DNA of 64,000 nucleotides from contig CP136895.1 of assembly GCA_034359265.1 (NCBI GenBank), positions 48,316,001 through 48,380,000 of the forward strand, given 5' to 3'. Position numbers and translations under genes: made by a program. Each line of letters starts with the position of its first letter. The stretch's first letter is position 1. Below are positions 10,596 through 19,509 of this stretch, piece by piece. The notes below the pieces were generated by a model, which was given only the letters and a program-made list of their open reading frames with translations, was not told the origin of the DNA and ran no database searches. The stretch is from Canna indica. Lineage: Eukaryota; Streptophyta; Magnoliopsida; Zingiberales; Cannaceae.

Positions 10596-11768
10596 CTAAT
10601 CATCGTCAGGTGGGGGAGGTGGTAGATGCGACTGATAGTAATGCCACATCTCATCAAACCGACGACCATACTCATCCACTTGCTGACCGTACTGGTCAAC
10701 ACGTTGACCATATTCATCCATACGCTGGCCATGCTCATCGATCATCTGACCATACTCATCGATCTGTCAGTCGTACTCGTCTAGGCATTCTCTTGTGACT
10801 CTGTTCCATTCCACCTGGTCGATATAAAACTGAGCAAAGCGATGCTCCAGATCACCCAAATGCGCAATGGGTGTGTCGGATGATGAGCTTCCACCAGCAT
10901 CTCCTGCCTCCATGACTATGTCATGAACAGTGAGTTCCTCAGGGGCTCCCCGCACTCTCTTACCATGCTGATTTTCAAGGATTTTCATGCGGTTAAGAGA
11001 GGATGAATCTATGGCTTTGGGTACAGGTTCTATTTCAAATCTAGATTTGTTTACCACGGCAACATATATAAAGTGAGAAATCACTGAGGCATATGGTAGG
11101 GCTTGCTTCTTTGAGGCATGAACACCCGCTATGTAGCGAAGCATGAGATCAGGAACGTCTATGGGAATACAGGACATAGCAAAGAAGTGTACTCTAGTAC
11201 TCATAGTGGTTACTTCATCATAGTGACCTGCTCTAGGAAGAATATTATATGCAATGATAAGGTGCATAATCCTAGCTGAGGTTGATAGTTTAATGCTTTG
11301 GGTAGGAAGCATCCCCTGATAGTCCTTAGGACAGATGGCTGATATAACTTCTTGAGTAGGAAAATCCTCATGAAAGAGGTGTGTGGACATCTTATAAATT
11401 GATCTTCCTAGTAGAGGAAACCCAAATGCATCTCTAATCCCTGATTCGGTGATGACTATGGATTTGCCCAAAATTTTAGATCTGAGAACTAGTCCATCAC
11501 CTAATCTTGCCTTATCTATCATGAGGTTGGAGAAAAATGCTTTTATCGGGATGGGACATACTGGTACTTGCTTTCCTATGAACTCTACCCAACCCATGCT
11601 TGCAAGTTTACCTCTAATGTCATACTGTTCTAGGTCACCTAAATTAACTGGATGAGTCTGTAGAATGACCCTGTCTGCAAACCTAGGAGCTTGAGTCTTG
11701 CCTATAGAGGTCAAAAGGTTGTCGGGCAAACTCGGGAGCTTTGTCTTGGGTTCCATTTTGCAAGACAA
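10596..11768 (-). CDS. Uncharacterised ORF of element A, resembling the 'putative plant transposon protein' domain family
   Basis: The open frame 11768-10767 encodes 333 aa starting MSCKMEPKTKLPSLPDNLL; the Met at residue 5 (MEPK) is an equally good start. The body is globular and unlike gag or pol. Segments include WVEFIGKQVPVCP, FFSNLMIDKARLGDG, LRSKILGKSIVITESGIRDAFG and LPYASVISHFIY. I recognise the pattern (short 'FxxNL', 'v.G..i.fs...I...fg.p') as that of plant domains annotated as putative plant transposon protein (Transposase_32-like), from memory and not verified. After a TGA (10767-10769) the same frame stays open to 10596 and encodes five or six copies of a 7-residue repeat of the DEYGQxV type, ending HLPPPPDDD. 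The TGA may therefore be a recent nonsense change. Position after gag and before the polypurine tract is where some Sireviruses carry an env-like ORF. Function unknown. Confidence 0.6.
10625..10790 (-). repeat. 21-bp tandem repeat encoding a 7-residue repeat
   Basis: On the plus strand the unit is of the form catactcatc-(g/c)a-(t/c)-(c/t)tg-ctgac and recurs every 21 bp. On the minus strand it gives DEYGQMI, DEHGQRM, DEYGQRV, DQYGQQV and DEYGRRF. It is in frame with the upstream 333-aa ORF and separated from it only by one TGA codon. Confidence 0.75.
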
Positions 11769-13847
11769 TTAGGATGATGTGTAGATGATTAGCTTTGATG
11801 AGTAATGCATGCTCTTAATGCAAGGAGAGGAAACACTTTTAAGATCGACATAAATTCATGCAAGGCCTCCTTTAAAAAATTTGATTTTAACATTAAATCT
11901 CAATGTGAGAGTCCAAACAGAAATAAAAATAATAAAAATAATAAAAATAAAAGATAGGATCCAAATAGGTCACAAGTGAAAGAGCAAACATATATTTGAA
12001 TTATTTATATTCTCCAAAGAAAAACTTTTGTTTTGGCTACATGAGGATGAAAAAATTTTAATTAACCAAAAGTAAAAAACAAATCCTTTTAAGAAAGACA
12101 AAACTAATGTTAAGGATAACTCATGAAAGAAAGCAAGCTTTTTCTTACACAACAAAAAAAAGAAGAGAAATTTGATGTTCCTTCCCTAAAACTTGTTTTT
12201 TTTTTAGGTAAGAATACCAAAGAAAATCATCATCCAAGAAAAACAAACATGAATCATGAGTTTTATGAATGAATCAAGACATTGAGAGAAGAAAGGATGA
12301 AGAATCCACTCTACATTGTGTATTAACTCATGAATGGTAGCTAAAGATTGAGTATTTTACCTTGGAGAGGGAGTAGAAACTTTAGAACCAAGAGAAGAGA
12401 GGTTGAGTGGCCGGTTGAATGGTCAAGGAAGCCCTAGATTCGGGCTTAAGAACTTGGGTTGAAGGGCGGGGATTAAAATTGGCAGTTAAATGGGCGGGCA
12501 GGATGATTTTTCGTCCGCTAGTCGATCAGGCGGTTGCATGTCGATCGACCGCTTTAGCTGCCATGAGTTTTTAACCCACCAAAAGAATTTTTTTTGAGAT
12601 ATCTATATATATTGAAACTTTATGAATTTTTTTTCATATGAACTAGGCTTCATGAGGATTCCAAAGAATCAAGATTCACTCAAAAAGGACATTTCTACAA
12701 TTTTCTAGAAAATCTACAAGTTCTCGGTGGCATTCTTGTAAATGTGAGTCATTTGTCAAATATTTTCAAATTTTGCCCAAACTTTCTAGATACCAAAATA
12801 TGATCATTTAAAGCATGTATATTGAATTTGAGACACACATAGTGTCATTTGGTCAAAATTCTATCTCAACATCATTTAGTTCAAAGACAAGCATATTAAC
12901 ATGAAGTTGCTAATTATCAATCTTTAACTTATACTCATGGTTTTTCAAGAATACACACATGAATTACCTAACATGAATAAATCTAAACATGTTTGCCAAG
13001 TTTCAACTTCAAAGTGGAGTCTCTAAGATGAAATTCTACTTAGACCTCATTTTATTTAAACACGGTTTATTGAAATTTCTTAAGATATCAGAATTTTACC
13101 TGCCCATGTAATTTCATAGATTTGGCATTTAAAAATAATTATGAGTATAGAGACATCATTAGAGCATGAATATTAAATATTATACTAAGATTTTTGCAAA
13201 ATCAAACTCATACCTCATTCTTGGAATTTTGCCAAACTTGTCATTTACTTTTCAATTTTCTTCATGATAGTTTATCCTTTCATTAACATTCACAACTTGC
13301 AAGTAGACTTCATTAGTAGATTTCATAAAAATAAAGCTACTAGTAAGCAACCCAAACCAAATAGCTACGGGAGGAATCGCGTATCATTTTCAAAATCCGA
13401 TTTGCCAACTAGTTTGAGATCCATTTCAAAATATGTTATCATGAATCCAAAATGAATTTTAAGAGATCACAAATGTAAAATTTAATGAAAAATTGATCAC
13501 CAACCCTTCCAATTGGTTGAAAACCAAAAGGCCACAATTAGCCTATGATTTAGAACCGCAAGGTCGCTTAGGCCCATTACAGACCACATAGGTCTCCGAA
13601 GAGACCAGAAATCAAAAATCAAAAAATCATTTTAATAAAATCGTATTAAGAGCGGATAAGATTAACTCAAATCAATCGAGTATCATAAAATTTCAACTTA
13701 AATGAATTTCAATAAAGTAAAGGAGATGATACCAAGTTTACTTAGATGTCGATATCCATACCTATGGCATCATGATGGTTTGAAGTTGCAACCAAATGGA
13801 GATTTTTCATTTGAATGCAAGGTCAACTTCAATGTTGCATTTCCCAT
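11769..13847 (-). mobile_element. Element A non-coding interior between gag and the 3' ORF
   Basis: About 2 kb, AT-rich, with no convincing ORF on either strand. It includes the post-gag phrase shared with E and G (13505-13610: 'ggttgaaaaccaaaaggcc', 'gtctccgaagagacc'). A short GTCGAC/GATCG-type patch at about 12515-12560 resembles the LTR palindrome arrays. Confidence 0.75.
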
Positions 13848-15158
13848 TCATACTTGTGCGGTAGCTCCCCCTACAAAAGAACAAGATACTTTTGGTACCC
13901 AAATAGCTTTGGGTCCTTGGGGGTGAGTTGGCCTAGGAATCCAAAGTGTCCTAGCAACACTTGGATTTCTTTTAAAGGCACAATCATGAATAGCATGGCC
14001 ATATATACCACAACAAAAATAATTTCCACCAAACTTCTTGTTTTCATTTGTCTTTTGAATATGAGGCTTAAAAGTAGAATGCCTAACATAAGATTTAACA
14101 TTAGCATGAACATTCTTTTTTGAAAAATCATTTCTACTAAAATTCTTAAGCGAGGAAATATTTTTCATTTCATTCACTTTCTTGTTTAGGTTTAGAACCT
14201 CATTTTTTAAATCAATCATGGAGTTCTGTAAAGCATGCAATTGAATTTTCAACATGTTATTTTCATTCTTTAACATGTCATTTTTGTTTTTCAAATTGTT
14301 AATGTCGATACTTAAAACATCATGGCATGGATTAAAGACACTAATTTTTAGCTTCTCATTTTCTAGTTTAGCATCGTGTAAATGAGAGCTAAGAGTTAAG
14401 TTTTTCTTCTTTAATTTTTTGTTTTCTTTATCCTTTTTAACCATAAAGGCATACATGATCTTATATTCGTCTAATAATTCATCATAAAAAAGATCCAAGG
14501 AACTAGATGAATTAGATTTACAATTATGATTATCATGACTAGAAGAGGAGCATACCTCCTCATCAACGTTCATGATGTTAGCTTCGTGACCATGGTGTGA
14601 GGATGCTTCACTTGATGTACGTGAGTCAGTGGAAGCATTTGACCTCCATTTTGCCTTGTTCTTCATACAAGGGCAATTCTTCTTCACGAGCCCTTTCTCA
14701 TTGCATAGCTGACATATCACCTTTATCTTCCGACACTTTGTACTTCTTTGGCTAGATAAACTAATAGCTTCAAGAACTTTATTAGATATAGGAGTATGAC
14801 AATTGTCATCGTCTCCTTCATTTAGAGTAACAAGTTCATCAATTTTAGCATAATCATAAAACATGTTCAAAATAGCCCAAATATCATATGCAGAAGTACA
14901 ATGCATGACTTTTTCAAAAATGTTATTTTCCAAAGAACAATATATGCAATTTGTTGCCTTAGCATTTAACTCAAATCTGCTAATTTGTTCTTGGGTCCAT
15001 GCATCCATATTTTCCTTAGGTTCTACGTATTTTGACTTTACCATATTCAACACACCTATACCTTGAGTCTTTAAGAATGTATTCATTCTTCCTTTCCAAA
15101 GACAAAAGTTTGACTCATCAAACCTAGGTGGTACGGATGCTACACATTCTAGTGCCAT
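13848..15158 (-). CDS. gag: Sirevirus-type Gag of element A, intact ORF
   Basis: 436 aa starting MALECVASVPPRFDESNF, the best-preserved gene in the window. It is expected to form cytoplasmic virus-like particles around element RNA. Residues about 14-125 are the UBN2-type copia Gag domain (FDESNFCLWKGRM, HCTSAYDIW). Residues 149-162 are a zinc knuckle CQLCNEKGLVKKNC in which the usual His is Leu. About 235-340 is a long Asn/Lys/Leu/Glu-rich coiled coil. Residues 380-393 are a second knuckle (YFCCGIYGHAIHDC) in which the first Cys is Tyr. The tail LWIPRP...GPKAIWVPK is typical of Sirevirus gag just before protease. Here the frame stops at ATAQV with no protease behind it. The start lies 55 bp inside the primer site. 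Each knuckle having lost one ligand suggests weakened RNA binding; that is inference. Confidence 0.9.
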   Translation of the reverse strand: MALECVASVPPRFDESNFCLWKGRMNTFLKTQGIGVLNMVKSKYVEPKENMDAWTQEQISRFELNAKATNCIYCSLENNIFEKVMHCTSAYDIWAILNMFYDYAKIDELVTLNEGDDDNCHTPISNKVLEAISLSSQRSTKCRKIKVICQLCNEKGLVKKNCPCMKNKAKWRSNASTDSRTSSEASSHHGHEANIMNVDEEVCSSSSHDNHNCKSNSSSSLDLFYDELLDEYKIMYAFMVKKDKENKKLKKKNLTLSSHLHDAKLENEKLKISVFNPCHDVLSIDINNLKNKNDMLKNENNMLKIQLHALQNSMIDLKNEVLNLNKKVNEMKNISSLKNFSRNDFSKKNVHANVKSYVRHSTFKPHIQKTNENKKFGGNYFCCGIYGHAIHDCAFKRNPSVARTLWIPRPTHPQGPKAIWVPKVSCSFVGGATAQV

Positions 15159-15213
15159 TTTCTGGATCGTAGCAAAGTGTAGAAGAGATGGTGAAATCTC
15201 AAGCTACAGACCT

Positions 15214-15225
15214 GCTCTGATACCA
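15214..15225 (-). promoter_or_regulatory. Primer-binding site of element A (initiator tRNA-Met)
   Basis: Plus-strand GCTCTGATACCA is the complement of TGGTATCAGAGC, the standard site pairing with the 3' end of initiator tRNA-Met. It lies 2 bp from the LTR end at 15228. Confidence 0.92.
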
Positions 15226-15227
15226 AT

Positions 15228-16674
15228 TGTTGGGTGAAATGGCGACACTAGAGGGGGGGTGAATAGTGTGTTATCTAAATCTTTCGCCTAATTTCGATTT
15301 TAATCATTTTCTTAGATCACTAAGGCAATTCACGATTGCAAGACTAAATGCGGAAGCGATAATTGATAAAGCAATTAATACAAACAAGATATCAATGCAA
15401 ACACAAGGATTTATAGTGGTTCGGCCCCAATGCCTACTCCACTACCTAAGCACCCCACTTAGGATTTCCAAATTAGTTTAACTAGATTAATTATTTTCCT
15501 TACCAAGAGGACTTTGACCTGAAGAGTCTAACTCTCAACCTAAGGCACTTCCACACTCGGAAATCTCCGCCTTCTTACCGAGAGCACTCTTCCACCTCAA
15601 TTCTAAGGAACAACTCAACTAATCCTAGTAAACTATGTTTACACAAGTGGCTTTACACCTTATACACCAAGGTAACCACTTACACACAAGACCTAACACT
15701 AGGTCTTCTTACAAGCTCAAATACAATGAAGTGAAATCAAATTAAAAACAAGTCTATTACAAGAAGAGGAAGAAAAGAACTTATCACAATGTAAACACCT
15801 CTAGTTTTCGAGCCTAGCACCCTTGATGAACCCTTTGATGAAGAACTCTTTGAAGGTGAGGGATCAAGAGCTAGGTTTGAAGAATTTGATCAATGAAAGA
15901 GCTTGGAGGATGCTAGAGATTATTCTTTGAAGGTTATTTGCATCACAAAATACCTGGGAGAGAGGTTAAAGAAGTTGAGTTAGGGGTATTTATAACCCCT
16001 CAACGGAACGGCTGCTCAACGGGCATTTTTTCGCCTGTTGGACGCCGTTCGATCGCTTGTTGGTCGATCGTCGGTCGACCGACCGATCGACCGCTGGCAA
16101 TTCTTGCTTCTGCCGCTGTGTTCGATCGACTAGAGGGTCGACCGACTGAGTCATGATTCTGCTCCTTTGCTATCCGATCGACTGATCGGTAGATCGAGCA
16201 GGCACTGCCATATTTTGGCCTTGGTCGATCGACCGAAGTAGCCACTGCCGATTTTTAACCATCTTCGGTCGATCGAATTGCCTACTGCCAATTTTTAACA
16301 CTATTCGGACCGACCGGTCGACCGAATTGGCTACTGCCAATTTTTAACACCATTCGGTCGACTGATTAGTCGACCGAACCTAGGCTGGAAAATTTTCTTT
16401 TTGATCTTCTTGAAGCGCGCTTTGTTTTCTGGTTCCGTTCTTCAGCGTGCTTTAACTTGAGGGACTTTCCATATTTTCTTTTGATTTGTCTAAGCCACCT
16501 CTGGTGCACACATTGGTTTGTTTCAAGATCGATCGCAAGACGTGAAACTTGACTTGTCATTTATAGATCATGCGCGTTGAACAGTACAAGAATTTTGTAA
16601 AATTGATTTGGTTTGTTATCATCAAAATAGTCATGTAAAGAATAGAGCATGAAGGAAGAAACCTTTTGCCAACA
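15228..16674 (-). repeat. 5' LTR of element A
   Basis: 1447 bp, parallel to the 3' LTR at 8771-10188 with scattered substitutions and small indels. It starts TGTTGGGTGAAATGG and ends TTGCCAACA on the plus strand, followed by ATGAA. It includes a GTCGAC array (about 16040-16380) and TATA at 15982-16000. As the 5' copy it would drive transcription leftward. Confidence 0.93.
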
Positions 16675-16679
16675 ATGAA

Positions 16680-16735
16680 TGTTTCCCTTAGAATGAGGAC
16701 CTTTTAACTGAAGAGTCTCCGCTCTCACACTAAAG
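16680..16735 (-). repeat. Element E 5' LTR, middle piece
   Basis: Continues the LTR broken at 8770: the joined text across the ATGAA duplication reads smoothly against the other Sirevirus LTRs ('tttcccttag...gaagagtctccgctctcaca'). It is broken again by the inverted family-B LTR and resumes at 19010 with 'cttccatacccggaag'. Confidence 0.8.
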
Positions 16736-19009
16736 CCTCTCAAGAACCAAGCCCTTAATCCTCTCCCCCCTCCATTTTAAATCCTCTCCCCGGAATTCAA
16801 AATTCCAGGGTTTGCCCCCGAAACAATAATTTATGTTTAATGGATTTATAATTAATTCAAAATTAATTAAATCCAACTAAATATAAACTTTAGTTTATCT
16901 CTATAAATTAAATTCTTATTGATTAGGATTTATCATGTGCCAATCCCTACAATTTAGTGATGTCCTACAAATTAGGATTACCGAGGAACTCCTTTCTCGC
17001 ATATTCATTCCTATAGGAAACATCTTTCCTATCAGTCCGTAAACGATATCCGTGATCGAGTTGCAGTGGACGATTCCGGCGTGCGTCCGAAGTGGACAAT
17101 TCCATCGCGCGTCCGAAATTAATCTAAACCCTAATAATTAATCTAACAAATTAAACAATTAATCTAAATAATTAATTAACAATTAATTAACAATTATAAA
17201 ACAATATAAATTATATATAAATTTATAAATTCTGGCGCCGGAGTACAGTGGCCGGACACACTGTCCGGCCACTGTACAAGGTCCGGCGGTGGCCATCGGC
17301 CGACCGCCGCCAGCCATCGGCCGACCGCCGCCGGTCGAAACCCTAGAAATAGGGTTTCGGTCGGATTGATTCCCGCCGGCCGCAACGGGAAGAGACGGCC
17401 GGCCGGCGAGGCATACCTGAACAAGTCGGCAGCAGTGGGAGGAGGAAGAGGCGTCGTCGGCGTCGGCAGCAGCGGCAGCGGCGGCGAGAGGCGAGAGCAG
17501 GAGCGGCGGCGGCAGCAGCGGGAGGAAGAAGGGTCGGGCGCGACTGGTGCCCTATATAAACTTATCAGCAACGGCTCACTCGCCCGTTAGAAAGCCGTTG
17601 CTGATAAGTTATCATCAGCAACGGCTCACTTATCCGTTAGAAAGCCGTTGCTGATAATTAAAATATCAGCAACGACTCGCCTTTCTGTCAGAAAGCCATT
17701 GCGGATAATTAAAATAATCCGCAATGGCTCGCGTGTCCGTTAGAATGCCGTTGCAGATACAAATATCTGCAATGGCTCGAGCGGCCGTAAGAATGCCGTT
17801 GCAAATAGCAACAGCTTGAGCGGCCGTTGCTGATATCCGTTGCTGAAATCCTAATTTCTAGTAGTGAGCGTGTCCATGCTAGTAGACATATAGGGCCGAA
17901 TTCAGACATTATCTCATAAGATTCGTTAAGAGGTTAGCCTGTTGTGTGTGACCCATTGGGCCCCACACTAAGCTAGTAGTGGGTTGTGCATAACGGAGGG
18001 TAGGATCTGATAGAACGACTTTTTTTCGAATCTTACGAGCCACTAGTAAACCCCTTCAGCGTGGTGGTGAGAGACTCCACTCACAAGTCAAGATTGACGT
18101 CTAACAATGTGTCATGACTACTCGGATAGTGTACAGTTCAATCTACAGGGATCAAACGCCCTTCGGTGATTGGTTATTGTGCAACTAAGTGCCTCGATTA
18201 CAATGTCCCAAAGTCGGCTAGGGTACAGAAGAAGTTTCAAACCCTAATACCGTTTCATATGTATTCCACCTGCCAAGATCTCATCTCAATAATGAAATGT
18301 CAAAAACATCTTCCTGATTTTCATGTCTACTCTAGCTAGAGATTCCCGAGTCGACACTTGCACGGACACAGAGGACATTATCTCCTCTCACTTGGAATAA
18401 TTGATTCCATGTTGGTTGCTCACCTACCTTCATGAATGCTTCCCCTTGCCCAGTAATACCCTGCACATGACATTGAGGGCCATGTTGGGATAGAACCAAA
18501 GCAATGGGTCGTCACTCACAAGTTAACCATGTCAACCTCATGTCCAAGGATTACTTGCACCTAGAATCACCTGAGGAACATTCTATTGACACTCATGTAA
18601 GGATTCCATTTTGTGTTCCTCGTGTAGGTCCGTTCAGTGAACTCATTCCCTAATGAGCACGTACACTTGTACATTAATGACGGCTCATAGGTAATTGTGA
18701 GATCAGCTACCCCTTATCGTATAAGGCATGTACAAAATGCACTAGTCTATCCAAAATCATCATTCCCCTAATTGGTGATCCTACGACTATGAACATTTAG
18801 AACAGGGGCATATGAATTCCAGGTCTCACTGGTATGATCTCATCATGGCCTTGGAATTATTTGCGCTGGTTCATGGGGTTCATCACAATCTAATATATAC
18901 AAAATATAGATGCAACATATGATGAAAAGTTGCATCATATTATTCATTAATCAAAAATAGTTCCCTATATATCTACATGTGATTGGCTTAAGGGCACTAT
19001 TTCTTTCAC
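16736..19009 (-). mobile_element. Family-B copia solo LTR, inverted, truncated at one end
   Basis: Reverse complement of the family-B LTR at 22347-24439. The right end, 'cactatttctttca', is the exact complement of the LTR start. The left end lacks the last roughly 550 bp and starts within 'ctcaagaaccaagccc'. About 100 bp around the TATA region is also missing near 16757. It is split by a CACTA end at 17065-17866. No coding sequence. It lies inside the LTR of element E. Confidence 0.85.
17065..17866 (-). mobile_element. CACTA transposon end, truncated derivative
   Basis: The right edge reads AATTTCTAGTAGTG, the complement of the CACTACTAGAAA terminus of the complete CACTA at 36595. Inward are tandem and inverted subterminal repeats of TCAGCAACGGCT and its variants (17560-17850), then a TATATAAAC box, a GC-rich leader and an AT-rich stretch, all matching 36613-37400 in reverse. 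The transposase part and the other terminus are absent. Left boundary approximate. The GC-rich ORFs on both strands (17194-17590) look like leader sequence, not proteins. Confidence 0.8.
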
Positions 19010-19509
19010 TTCCATACCCGGAAGTATCCGCCTTCCTACCGAAACTCTAAATGTCAACAATCACTAATCCTAGCAAACTAAGTTTGGACCGGTGGATTTG
19101 AGCCTCTTCCCCAAGGCAACCACTAATGACAAGACCTCAACACTTAGGTCTACAAATACCCTTTAACACTATGAAATAAAGCACGAAATACAATGCAAAT
19201 GGAGCAATAAACAAAACAATGTATAAATTTCTGGGCCATTTTTTTATTTTCCTGGTTTTCATATTTTGGTGTTCGGGTTTTGGTTTTTTGGATTTCTTTG
19301 CATCATAATGAGGATTTAGAACACATGCTAGACACTCTAAGCCTAAACACTATCTTCCCGACAAAATTCGAGTGTCGACGAGCATCCTTGCTAATTTCTC
19401 TGAATTTTCCAATCAGGGACGTCACACACAAATCGATGAATTCATTAGTTCCACGTTTGTTATCATCAAAACCAAGATTAAGACCAAAGTTTAAAATGTT
19501 GGGCCAATA
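19010..19509 (-). repeat. Element E 5' LTR, outer piece
   Basis: Third part of the LTR, running to its U3 edge ('...gtttaaaatgttgggccaata'). It keeps the conserved block near the LTR start (tttgttatcatcaaaa at about 19457-19472) but lacks the GTCGAC array and the TATA palindrome, so an internal deletion has removed the promoter. Confidence 0.75.

Larger units (their letters stand above)
8771..16674 (-). mobile_element. Element A: complete non-autonomous Sirevirus-type LTR retrotransposon (gag plus one ORF, no pol)
   Basis: Minus-strand element bounded by a perfect target duplication, ATGAA (8766-8770 and 16675-16679). Order in transcription: 5' LTR 16674-15228, primer site 15225-15214, gag 15158-13848, about 2 kb of non-coding DNA, an ORF with a repeat tail (11768-10596), polypurine tracts, 3' LTR 10188-8771. 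There is no protease, integrase, RT or RNase H. Movement would need enzymes supplied by a Sirevirus such as C or F. It is inserted in the 5' LTR of element E. Confidence 0.93.

Noticed and set aside
17194..17590. GC-rich ORFs on both strands (Ser/Pro/Arg-rich minus strand; Gly/Arg-rich plus strand)
   Set aside because: They lie in the CACTA leader and their composition follows GC-rich simple repeats. The equivalent region at 36890-37231 codes differently and no domain is visible.
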